Source: an uncultured bacterium
GTDB taxonomy: Bacteria > Cyanobacteriota > Vampirovibrionia > Gastranaerophilales > Gastranaerophilaceae
NCBI GenBank assembly: GCA_900551675.1
Contig: URXH01000046.1
Coordinates: 1 to 15,554, forward strand
Reading direction: 5' to 3'
DNA length: 15,554 nucleotides
Shown: positions 1-6,048 of the stretch, in pieces
Layout: each line of letters begins with the position of its first letter
Numbering within the stretch: the first letter of the stretch is position 1
Made by a program: the position numbers and the translations under genes
The notes under the pieces: model-generated
Databases searched by the model: none
The model's input: only the letters and a program-made list of their open reading frames with translations
What the model was told of the DNA's origin: nothing

Positions 1-1
1 C

Positions 2-919
2 AGCAGGAATATCCGAAATTTTGAGTGGAAAATTACAAAACCTAAAGTACATCAGACTCTGGATTACTCAAAAAAAGACATATATAAGATAAATCTGCGT
101 CTTTCGGAACTTGCACAGCTCAAAGAGCTTGAAAAGTATATTAAAAAGGCGGGAGTATGCCCTGTTTATTCAATAGAATACGGAGAAATCCTTGCGACAT
201 GCGACCTTGCAACAAGCAGTTTCAGCGATATAATAATGAAGGTTAAGAAATTCTGCACCAAATACGGCATAAAATTTCAGCTTTCCACACCGAGAATTCT
301 TATTGAAAGGGATTTTGACAGAGTATATGAGTATGTAAAACAGATCTTGCTGGCTAATCCTGCTCCTGACAGCTTGATTATCAATAACATAGGATATTTC
401 TGGACGGCAATTAATGATTCTGATATTAACCATATTCCGATAGAAATAGGGCAGGGGATAAACCTTCTGAACAGTCTTTCAATAAAATGCCTTAATAACC
501 TTGCTCCGATTGAAACAGTAGATTTTACGTCATTTGCGGATATAGAAAGCACCATAAAAACAATCAGAAAAATAAAGAATGATATTCCGTTTAAAAAATA
601 CACAATTGCAGGAAATATGAGGGTTCCAAGCCTTGGTTTATGCCCTTTAAATAACGATAGCGCCGTTGTATCGCGTCTTTCGTGCAAAGCTCCATGCCAC
701 AGAGGCGGTTACGGTCTGCATGATCCTTCATTGGATAAAATTTATCCTTTTACGTGCGATGGATTTTGCAGAATGCACATGTTTGAAGATAAAATACTTG
801 AAGAATTTGATAAGGTTGAAGAATTATACAGGGCAGGCGTGAATGAATTTGTATTTGATTTCAGTGCGTTGAGTGCGAAATTTGTTCCTATACTGCTTGA
901 TAAATTTTTTCAGAAATAA
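2..919 (+). CDS. Peptidase U32-like protein (3' part, runs off left edge)
   Basis: The frame is open from the first bases of the window, so this is the last 305 residues of a longer gene; the ATG at 236 is internal. The C-terminal third resembles the U32 family (collagenase-like proteases, now largely known as tRNA/rRNA hydroxylation and ubiquinone-hydroxylation factors such as TrhP, RlhA and UbiU/V). Counting from the ATG at 236, there is a GLCPLNN block with Cys136, an SCKAPC block (Cys150, Cys154), a histidine/glycine stretch, an FTCDGFCRM block (Cys174, Cys178) and an ending like AGVNEFVFDF, which matches the typical U32 'AGI..RID' ending. Family knowledge says such cysteines can hold a 4Fe-4S cluster. 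The gene converges on the pilin-like gene across a shared terminator. Substrate cannot be told from this fragment. The family call is fairly confident; the exact function is not. Confidence 0.68.
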   Translation, partial: SRNIRNFEWKITKPKVHQTLDYSKKDIYKINLRLSELAQLKELEKYIKKAGVCPVYSIEYGEILATCDLATSSFSDIIMKVKKFCTKYGIKFQLSTPRILIERDFDRVYEYVKQILLANPAPDSLIINNIGYFWTAINDSDINHIPIEIGQGINLLNSLSIKCLNNLAPIETVDFTSFADIESTIKTIRKIKNDIPFKKYTIAGNMRVPSLGLCPLNNDSAVVSRLSCKAPCHRGGYGLHDPSLDKIYPFTCDGFCRMHMFEDKILEEFDKVEELYRAGVNEFVFDFSALSAKFVPILLDKFFQK

Positions 920-946
920 GCTTTACATTCAAAATTTGGCAGGTTT

Positions 947-985
947 AATTCTCCCTCCCTGATTATTGAGGGCTGGGGTGGGTTA
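947..985 (-). repeat. REP-like GC-rich palindromic element, copy 1
   Basis: Read on the minus strand, this 39-base stretch has an ACCCACCCC block, a GCCCTC block, then AATCAGGGAGGGAGAATT. It aligns with the element at 3079-3120 over nearly its whole length, in opposite orientation. This copy is degenerate: its palindrome has lost several bases of the CCCTCCCT arm. It is strikingly GC-rich compared with its surroundings and sits just after a stop codon, as intergenic REP-type repeats often do. Function is unknown. Confidence 0.5.
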
Positions 986-1000
986 CGAGCATTTTCCACT

Positions 1001-1038
1001 TAAAAAAAGACCCTGTAACTTATTACAGAGTCTTTTTT
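1001..1038. terminator. Bidirectional rho-independent terminator
   Basis: An 11-base-pair stem (1008-1018 with 1023-1033, one G-T pair) closes on the 4-base loop CTTA. It has an A-tract on the left and a T-tract on the right, so it can terminate both the U32-like gene (plus) and the pilin-like gene (minus), which converge here. Confidence 0.88.
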
Positions 1039-1061
1039 ATTATTTTGTTTATCCTAACAAA

Positions 1062-1721
1062 CTATTTGCTGTACAATACTGCTCTTGCTGCAACAGAGTT
1101 TGGTAACACTGTTTGATCGTAGAATACAACAGGATAAATATCTGTCGGGCTCTTGATGTCGCAGTCATCATCTGTTCCGCTTCCGCCATCGCACTGTACG
1201 ATTCTGTTAGGAGCTTTGATACCGTTTACATCGATGAAACCATAGCATTCTTTTGGATCAGCGCCGTCAGCCTGAGTACAAGCAGTAGCTTGAGCCGGAT
1301 CGAATGTAAACATAATACCGTCATTAAAGAACAGTGTTATGTTAGAAGCAGCAATCGATTGGTCACCTTGAACCCCCTGGCCTTTCCCAGCAGAGCTGTA
1401 TTTAGCTTTATATTCAGCACCTTTAGTATCTTCAAAAGTACCGGTTTCAGTTCTAACAACATTCATTCTGCTTTGTAACATTGTCAACAAACCGTAGCTT
1501 CCGTCTGCATCTGAATCCAAATCAGCGAAGCTCCATTCATCAAGAGCAACGTTGAGTGTTACAGCTTGAGACAAAGCTGATAAAGCTTTTTTGTAAGCAG
1601 CTTTGTACTGAGCGCCTTGAGTAGAGTTCATCAATGTCGGCATAGTCATTGCAGCTACAACACCGATGATACCTAATGTGATTAACACTTCTGCGAGTGT
1701 AAAGCCGAATCTTTTTGTCAT
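1062..1721 (-). CDS. Type IV pilin-like protein (prepilin-type N-terminus)
   Basis: This 219-residue protein starts MTKRFG and then FTLAEVLITLGIIGVVAAM. That is a class III signal with a 6-residue leader, cleavage after Gly6, Phe as the first mature residue and Glu at mature position 5. The following hydrophobic helix is the usual pilin assembly and membrane segment. A polar extracellular domain follows, with four cysteines in its last third that could form disulfides. The family (type IV pilins and type II secretion pseudopilins) is assembled after prepilin peptidase processing. An AAAGGTG Shine-Dalgarno sits 9 bases upstream of the ATG, and a near-consensus promoter lies about 140 bases upstream (1871-1899). 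The gene appears richer in GC than its neighbours, which may reflect high expression. Whether it is a major or minor subunit cannot be told. Confidence 0.9.
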   Translation of the reverse strand: MTKRFGFTLAEVLITLGIIGVVAAMTMPTLMNSTQGAQYKAAYKKALSALSQAVTLNVALDEWSFADLDSDADGSYGLLTMLQSRMNVVRTETGTFEDTKGAEYKAKYSSAGKGQGVQGDQSIAASNITLFFNDGIMFTFDPAQATACTQADGADPKECYGFIDVNGIKAPNRIVQCDGGSGTDDDCDIKSPTDIYPVVFYDQTVLPNSVAARAVLYSK

Positions 1722-1870
1722 AATCTTTTCACCTTTCTTTTTTGTAAAACTTTCTGATTCCTCAAAAATATTTTACGCTTTATATCTCTATCCTCTATAT
1801 TTAATTATCGAATCTCTCCAAAAACGTGGATATGCATAAAAACTATTTTGAAAAATCTTTTTGTATCTCT

Positions 1871-1899
1871 ATTTTAAAGTATTTTTTTTCAAATGTCAA
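1871..1899 (-). promoter_or_regulatory. Sigma70-type promoter of the pilin-like gene, long 5' leader
   Basis: On the minus strand a perfect TTGACA (1894-1899) and TAAAAT (1871-1876) are separated by exactly 17 bases. Transcription would begin near 1864 and leave an untranslated leader of about 140 bases before the ATG at 1721. I see no riboswitch class I recognise in that AT-rich leader. Confidence 0.6.
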
Positions 1900-1900
1900 T

Positions 1901-2155
1901 AGCTTTACAAAAATTATTAATTAAATTTAACTAATTCTCAAGGATTAGATAATAAAAAATCATACTTATGGAGGAGAAAATTAATGAGGTATAACAGATA
2001 TCAGACATTTATTGTTGGATACTAAGATACTATGGCAGTAAGGCAGTAGGAAGCAGCATAAAAATTTTATACAAAACCCAATGTTTCGGGTGGAGCGGCT
2101 ACATTTTTTCGGCAATGACATGAAATTTGTAAGTCCTATTTATCAAATGAACAGT
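1901..2155. other. Intergenic region with a 13-residue ORF and short repeats
   Basis: No gene of normal size is seen between the pilin promoter and the acyltransferase stop. On the plus strand, an ATG at 1984 with a strong GGAGGAG Shine-Dalgarno 6 bases upstream opens a 13-residue ORF that ends at 2025. It is followed by a tandem 8-base repeat (AGGCAGTA-like, about 2032-2047) and a short hairpin with ACCC and GGGT arms (about 2078-2093). A TAGATAAT box near 1946 could be a -10. This could be a small regulatory RNA with a leader peptide, or degenerate sequence. I cannot assign a family. Confidence 0.25.
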
Positions 2156-2989
2156 TTATACACCTGCAACAGGCGGCAAATCAATGTTTTTCAAACGCTG
2201 TTCAATTCTTCTGTACCATTTCAAATGCTGTTTGAATAAAATATTATATTTTGTAATATCCCCCTGAGACATTTCTTTAAACTGATTATCGCAGGTTTCT
2301 TCTAATGCTCTTTCAAGGTAGTGTGTAAGCTCTTTTCTTGACAATTTATCAAGGTCATTTCCTTTAACCATTTCTATGCGTTTGCCAAATTCAACAATAA
2401 CTTCGGGTCTGTTGTCTCTAAAAAATGCATAGTCAATTGCCATAGGGATAAGGTTAACTTTTCCGTATCTTTTTACTGCATTTTCAGCGATATACGCAAG
2501 ACCTGTTTGAAATTCAATAGGTCTGTAATGCGGAGGTCTGATAATTCCCTGCGGAAAAATGCAGAGCATATTTCTGATATCTCCGACAACATCAACAGAA
2601 TATTGCAGGGCTTTCATAGCAGATTGAGGAGATTTTTTATTTACGGAATACGCACCTCCGCGTCTTAAAAGCGGAAATCTGTTTAATTCTTCAACCATCA
2701 GCCGGATTTCTTTATGGAAAATTCTGTGTGTAGTGTTATAAAGCACAATTCCGTCCCACCAGTTGCAATGCGGGGCAAAGAGAATTGTCGGAACATTTGT
2801 ATCGCCGTCAAAATAATTTTCTTCTCCTCTGTATCTGAAAGCATAGAAACGATTTTGAAGCATGTTAAAGAAAAACATGCTGGCTACCCAAAGCCAAAAT
2901 CTGCTGGTTTTAGCGGGCTTAAATTTTTCCTCCTTGTTTCTAAGCTTTGTAGGGGGGATGTCAGAATATAATTGTTCTTCAACTACCAT
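2156..2989 (-). CDS. Lysophospholipid acyltransferase family protein (PlsC-like)
   Basis: The 277-residue protein carries the acyltransferase HX4D motif as H74-CNWW-D79, within APHCNWWDG. It also has an RGGAYSVNKKS block near residue 110 (glycerol-phosphate binding region) and FPQG at 145-148 in place of the more common FPEG. These blocks are in the order and spacing of the PlsC/LPLAT superfamily, membrane-bound enzymes that move acyl chains onto lysophospholipids or other acceptors. A hydrophobic stretch around residues 31-43 could be a membrane segment. The WWDG form of the motif is seen in glycerol-acyltransferase-like subfamilies rather than classical PlsC, so the acceptor is open. A promoter with its -10 box 6 bases before the ATG suggests leaderless translation; a weaker GGAG lies 12 bases upstream. 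Confidence 0.85.
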   Translation of the reverse strand: MVVEEQLYSDIPPTKLRNKEEKFKPAKTSRFWLWVASMFFFNMLQNRFYAFRYRGEENYFDGDTNVPTILFAPHCNWWDGIVLYNTTHRIFHKEIRLMVEELNRFPLLRRGGAYSVNKKSPQSAMKALQYSVDVVGDIRNMLCIFPQGIIRPPHYRPIEFQTGLAYIAENAVKRYGKVNLIPMAIDYAFFRDNRPEVIVEFGKRIEMVKGNDLDKLSRKELTHYLERALEETCDNQFKEMSQGDITKYNILFKQHLKWYRRIEQRLKNIDLPPVAGV

Positions 2990-2995
2990 ATATCA

Positions 2996-3024
2996 ATTTT
3001 ACTCCAGTAAAACAAATAACGCAA
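2996..3024 (-). promoter_or_regulatory. Promoter of the acyltransferase gene, apparently leaderless
   Basis: On the minus strand TTGCGT (3019-3024) and TAAAAT (2996-3001) are 17 bases apart. The -10 box ends 6 bases before the ATG at 2989, so the predicted transcript would begin at or near the start codon. Confidence 0.45.
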
Positions 3025-3078
3025 ACTAGAGATGAAAAATTTTAAGAAAAATTAATAAATTAAAATAAGTTTCGATTG

Positions 3079-3120
3079 TTACCCGCCCCTTGCCCCCTCC
3101 CTAATCAGGGAGGGGGAGTT
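3079..3120 (+). repeat. REP-like GC-rich palindromic element, copy 2
   Basis: This copy has a perfect 10-base-pair palindrome (CCCCCTCCCT at 3093-3102 and AGGGAGGGGG at 3107-3116, loop AATC), preceded by ACCCGCCCC. The flanking and palindromic parts match copy 1 at 947-985. It lies directly after the stop codon of the S74-domain reading frame. It could stabilise or end that transcript, but no T-tract follows on the minus strand. Confidence 0.6.
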
Positions 3121-3123
3121 GAT

Positions 3124-3717
3124 CTACTTAATCTTTGCTTCTAATCTTTCGATACGCGCTTTTAATTCCTGATTTTCTTTTTCAAGAGCTGTTACACGGG
3201 AGTCAAGTTCTTTTATTGCATTGATTACAGCATAGAACATATCTTCCATTCGGATTGTTAAAAAGCCGTCGACACCTTTTTTTACTGCATCAGGAAATAC
3301 TTTTTGCAAGTCCTGAGCAATTACACCGACATGAGGGGTTTTCTTTTCGTCTTTTTTAAAGGTATAATTAAAGACTTTTAGCTGGCGGATTTTATCTAAA
3401 CCGGAGGTATTTTCCTTGCCTACGTATTTCAGACGGCGATCTGAAGGCGATAATTGAGACCAAGCTCCACTCCAATCAAGCTTATCTCCCCATGAATGTG
3501 TAGACCCCATATACAATGTTGATCCAGAACCTGGGTTACGTCCATTATGCTGAACAGTAAACGAAGTATAAATTCCGTCTTTTTTAGAAGACAATATAGT
3601 ATGACCAAAATTTATCAAACTGTAATAATCTGAATATTCCCGGTTTGGAGCGCCTCCTTGAATTATCAATCGACCTGGAAGAACAACAGTAGTTTCAGCA
3701 TCGCCTAAATATATCAT
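3124..3717 (-). CDS. Peptidase_S74 (intramolecular chaperone) C-terminal domain segment
   Basis: These 197 residues (from the first ATG in this frame) hold a Peptidase_S74 domain, the self-cleaving chaperone found at the ends of phage tail spikes and some bacterial trimeric surface fibres. The catalytic block reads SDRRLK (Ser92, Lys97); the five-residue Ser-to-Lys spacing is that of the S74 dyad, with self-cleavage expected just before the serine. It is followed by GLDKIRQLKVFNYTF, HVGVIAQDLQKVFPDAV and a C-terminal coiled coil (about 169-197) with heptad Leu and Ile residues. In this family the domain trimerises the fibre and then cuts itself off. The frame is open upstream to 3843 and continues the repeat pattern of the preceding segment, and there is no good ribosome binding site before the ATG at 3717. 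It is therefore probably the C-terminus of the broken gene rather than an independent gene. Confidence 0.8.
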   Translation of the reverse strand: MIYLGDAETTVVLPGRLIIQGGAPNREYSDYYSLINFGHTILSSKKDGIYTSFTVQHNGRNPGSGSTLYMGSTHSWGDKLDWSGAWSQLSPSDRRLKYVGKENTSGLDKIRQLKVFNYTFKKDEKKTPHVGVIAQDLQKVFPDAVKKGVDGFLTIRMEDMFYAVINAIKELDSRVTALEKENQELKARIERLEAKIK

Positions 3718-3814
3718 TTTACTGTCGCCTGTTGCAGCTGATCCGCCGCTTTCAGGTCCTGAATTAGGTCCAATACAAATCTTATTACTGCCCGTTACAT
3801 ATTTACATGCTTCT

Positions 3815-4853
3815 CTACCTATACCTATATCCCGACTCCAAGTCTACTAAACTGGAACTGCCGATTGCAATATTATATGTACCGCTTTTATTACTGCCTA
3901 ATGCAGCATTTCCAATAGCAATATTAGCCCTACCTGTATCGTTCGAATTCATTGCAATTGAGCCGATTGCAATATTAAAATCACCGGATGTATTTGAATA
4001 TAGAGCATGTTCTCCAAATGCAATATTATTAAAACCATCCTCATTTAAATATAAAGCATTTTGGCCGATTCCTATATTTTTATATCCAGTAGTATTAGCC
4101 TGCAAAACGAACTGACCGAGTGCTATATTTTGATATCCGGTTGTATTACTATATAAGGCTTCAGTTCCTTGAGCTATATTTTGATATCCAGTATCATTAG
4201 TATATAAAGCATCACGACCGATACCAATATTATTAAAACCTGTAGTATTACTGTATAGTGTATTTGAACCTAATGCAACATTATCATACCCCTCATCATT
4301 TGAACGCAGGGTATTCGACCCGATAGCAACGTTACTGTAACCGCTTGCATTACCCCATAATGCCTGAGAACCAATACCTATATTGCTTGTTCCTGTTTCA
4401 TTTGAATACAAAGAAGAAGTACCTAAGGCTATATTGTTGTTTCCGGTAGTATTTGACCGCAGAGCACCGCTTCCGATGCCAATATTAGCTTCTCCGCCAT
4501 TATTTGAAAATAAGGCGCCCATACCTATACCGATTAAATCTTCACCTGTTTGATTATTATTTAATGCCTGAAAGCCTATACCGATATTATAATTGCCGGT
4601 GGTATTATTATCCAGTGCAAAGTTACCTATACCCACATTACCGCCGCCTGTTGTATTCGATGATAAAGCTTGATAACCTATGCCTGTATTTTCTTCGCCT
4701 GAAGTATTATTTCTGAGGGTATTCGTACCGATTGCCGTATTATAATTACCAGAGTTGTTTGAATGCAAGGCATTATTACCGATTGCGGTGTTATTCTCTC
4801 CTGTATTACTCGATAAAGCGTCTACACCTATTGAAGTGCTGCCACTGCCTGAG
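3815..4853 (-). repeat. Tandem 51-base (17-residue) coding repeats, about 20 units
   Basis: Units are diverged at the DNA level but regular in protein: a small residue, Gly, two variable residues, Asn-Ile, Ala/Gly-Ile/Leu-Gly, two variable residues, Ala/Thr-Leu, one variable residue, Ser-Asn. Most are exactly 17 residues; the first two are shorter. Such repeats favour unequal recombination and read-collapse during assembly. The final unit is broken by a frame change between 3815 and 3843. Confidence 0.8.
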
Positions 4854-5173
4854 GGATTTGCTATATTACTTAAATACAAATTACTTTCATCCAAATACAA
4901 ACGACCAACTACAGCATCTCCGGTCTTAAATAACAAATGGCTGAAGCCGCTTCCTTCGGCTGTACGAATTAACAGTTTGGTATCTCGCTCTGCATCGCCT
5001 GCATCGGATTGACCTAACAAGGCTACCTGATTGTCCCCTGCTCCAAAATAGGCATCCGAATTATTCCGCGGAGAATACCGCCACGGGGATGAATAATCCG
5101 ACTTATTGCGTGTCGTCATTACAGGTGCCATGGCTGCCAGAATGATACTCATGATTAACATTACGACCATCAT
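3815..5173 (-). CDS. Prepilin-type N-terminus plus tandem head repeats (middle segment of the S74 fibre gene)
   Basis: The first ATG in this frame (5173) lies inside the pilin helix. Reading the same frame upstream gives KKSGFTLAE just before MMVVMLIMSIILAAMAPVM, so the true product includes a prepilin peptidase site (Gly|Phe, Glu at +5). No ATG, GTG or TTG occurs in this frame between the upstream stop near the G-tract and that site; the proper start is the out-of-frame ATG at 5316. After the helix come MTTRNK, a region with SPWRYSPRNNSDAYFG, and then about 20 tandem units of roughly 17 residues with consensus TGxxNIAIGxxALxSN. Repeats of this type are known from trimeric adhesin heads and S74-bearing tail-fibre-like proteins. 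The frame ends at TAG 3815 inside the next repeat. Confidence 0.8.
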   Translation of the reverse strand: MMVVMLIMSIILAAMAPVMTTRNKSDYSSPWRYSPRNNSDAYFGAGDNQVALLGQSDAGDAERDTKLLIRTAEGSGFSHLLFKTGDAVVGRLYLDESNLYLSNIANPSGSGSTSIGVDALSSNTGENNTAIGNNALHSNNSGNYNTAIGTNTLRNNTSGEENTGIGYQALSSNTTGGGNVGIGNFALDNNTTGNYNIGIGFQALNNNQTGEDLIGIGMGALFSNNGGEANIGIGSGALRSNTTGNNNIALGTSSLYSNETGTSNIGIGSQALWGNASGYSNVAIGSNTLRSNDEGYDNVALGSNTLYSNTTGFNNIGIGRDALYTNDTGYQNIAQGTEALYSNTTGYQNIALGQFVLQANTTGYKNIGIGQNALYLNEDGFNNIAFGEHALYSNTSGDFNIAIGSIAMNSNDTGRANIAIGNAALGSNKSGTYNIAIGSSSLVDLESGYRYR

Positions 5174-5238
5174 TTCAGCAAGCGTAAAACCGCTTTTTTT
5201 AGTAAATGTTAAATCCCTAAAACTATTGGCAGGAGTGC

Positions 5239-5316
5239 TTAGATGCCCCCCCCCCGACTACTCAAAACCTTGACAACAGAGGGTTTTAGGCCGTTTCTTA
5301 ATATCTCTTGTCCCAT
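5239..5316 (-). CDS. Leader ORF of the fibre gene, ends after the G-tract (OFF state)
   Basis: This 25-residue ORF starts at a well-supported ATG: AAAGGAG Shine-Dalgarno with a 7-base spacer, and a promoter 30-58 bases upstream. It reads MGQEILRNGLKP, then SVVKVLSSR, then glycines encoded by the G10 tract, then Ile and TAA at 5239. With 11 or 8 Gs the same ATG would continue as GGGHLSTPANSFRDLTF and into KKSGFTLAE, giving a prepilin leader of about 43 residues before cleavage (for 11 Gs). That leader is long but not impossible for pseudopilin-like proteins. As the sequence stands, only this peptide would be made. Confidence 0.6.
   Translation of the reverse strand: MGQEILRNGLKPSVVKVLSSRGGGI
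5246..5255. repeat. C10/G10 homopolymer, candidate phase-variation tract
   Basis: Ten consecutive C on the plus strand (G on the coding strand) in an otherwise AT-rich region. The tract lies at codons 21-24 of the ORF starting at 5316, and its length decides whether the ORF joins the prepilin and adhesin frame (8 or 11) or stops (9 or 10). Confidence 0.85.
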
Positions 5317-5322
5317 GCTTCC

Positions 5323-5374
5323 ACTCCTTTTTTAATGTACATGTTTATTATAAACGATTTTTTTATTTTTTCAA
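5323..5374 (-). promoter_or_regulatory. Promoter and Shine-Dalgarno of the S74 fibre gene
   Basis: On the minus strand TTGAAA (5369-5374) and a perfect TATAAT (5347-5352) are 16 bases apart. Transcription would start near 5340. The Shine-Dalgarno AAAGGAG lies at 5324-5330 and the ATG at 5314-5316. This complete initiation region is the main reason for placing the gene start upstream of the G-tract. Confidence 0.75.
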
Positions 5375-5398
5375 GAGTATCAGTCCGTGATTTACCTG

Positions 5399-6031
5399 TT
5401 AAACTTCATTATAAGTTTTAAAATGAGCCTTGCAGACTTCTTTTAATCTTTCTTTACCATATTTTTTAATAAACTCTGATGCTGCTGTTTTCACAAGCCC
5501 CGAGCATCCTTTAGGGAAACTTATCCCGTAAGTCTGCTCCATCGCCTGCATTTTTTGAACAAAAGATGCTCTGGCAAGAACAGATGCTGCGGCAACTGCA
5601 ATATCGCTCTCTGCCTTGCACATTTGTTCCAGCCTGATACTTCTTCCGTTTTTCATCAAAGCAGATTTGATTAAATTTTCGTCTCCGAATTTGTCTGACA
5701 GAGCATATTCACAGGTTGAGCTGTTCAAAATATTTTCAATTGCCCTTGCATGCCCCCAGGCAAGAAGTCTGTTCAAATTTTTTATATTTGAGTAAAGTTC
5801 GTTATATTTGGAATTTGAAATAGCAATTATTGAATACGGTGCACATTTTTTTATTTCAACTGAAAGTGCAAGCATTTTTTTGTCGGTAAGCTTTTTACTG
5901 TCTTTTATCCCGAGTTCATGGAAATATTCAGCATTTTTTTCATCGACAAGCACACCTGCAATCACAAGAGGCCCAAAAAAATCACCTTTGCCTGACTCAT
6001 CTGTTCCTATATGTGCAATAAATTCTGTCAT
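5399..6031 (-). CDS. rnhC: Ribonuclease HIII-like protein, catalytic domain only
   Basis: The 210-residue protein opens with GTDESGKGDFFGPLVIAGV, the signature of type 2 RNases H in the HIII form (GTDExGxGDYFGP). Candidate catalytic acids are Asp11, Glu12, Asp113 (ALSDKFG) and Asp143 (KAESDIAVAAASVLAR). The enzyme cuts the RNA strand of RNA-DNA hybrids in the cytoplasm. Family members such as those of Bacillus are about 300 residues, with an N-terminal TBP-like substrate-binding domain. Here the protein begins directly with the catalytic core, and the GAGG ribosome binding site before the ATG argues that this start is real. It lies 17 bases after the PBP1A gene and is probably cotranscribed with it. 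RNase HII is the alternative name, but the DFFGP block favours HIII. Confidence 0.87.
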   Translation of the reverse strand: MTEFIAHIGTDESGKGDFFGPLVIAGVLVDEKNAEYFHELGIKDSKKLTDKKMLALSVEIKKCAPYSIIAISNSKYNELYSNIKNLNRLLAWGHARAIENILNSSTCEYALSDKFGDENLIKSALMKNGRSIRLEQMCKAESDIAVAAASVLARASFVQKMQAMEQTYGISFPKGCSGLVKTAASEFIKKYGKERLKEVCKAHFKTYNEV

Positions 6032-6048
6032 AATTCCTCTATTTATCT

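Larger units (their letters stand above)
3124..5316 (-). pseudogene. Prepilin-type, head-repeat, S74 fibre gene split over three frames (phase-OFF, decayed or misassembled)
   Basis: A single gene is the simplest reading of this locus. It has one promoter, one Shine-Dalgarno and ATG (5316), a leader, a prepilin cleavage site and helix, head repeats, and a Peptidase_S74 C-terminus ending at 3124. In the given sequence the ATG frame stops at 5239 just past a G10 tract. The prepilin and repeat frame is open from just below the tract to a TAG at 3815. The S74 frame is open from 3843 to 3124. The repeat pattern continues across the second break (ESGY in one frame, IGIGREA in the next). Repaired, the product would be about 730 residues. 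The first break is typical of slipped-strand phase variation; the second looks like a small deletion of about 8 bases, or an assembly error. The gene lies 82 bases after rnhC but has its own promoter. Confidence 0.75.

Noticed and set aside
277..687. Minus-strand ORF of 136 residues opposite the U32-like gene
   Set aside because: Antisense to a frame with conserved Cys blocks, which it cannot explain.
2020..2060. GGAAGCAGC motif resembling the conserved core of bacterial SRP RNA (4.5S)
   Set aside because: The matching 5' side (CAGGTCC and the GGAA tetraloop stem) is missing, and no closing long helix is visible, so the motif alone is not enough.
3815..4853. Regular direct repeats considered as a CRISPR array or noncoding minisatellite
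   Set aside because: The units are 51 bases, diverged in DNA but conserved as a 17-residue protein pattern in one open frame, with no separate spacers.
4504..5012. Plus-strand ORFs across the repeat region
   Set aside because: Tyr/Leu-rich shadows of the minus-strand repeat codons, without ribosome sites or domains.
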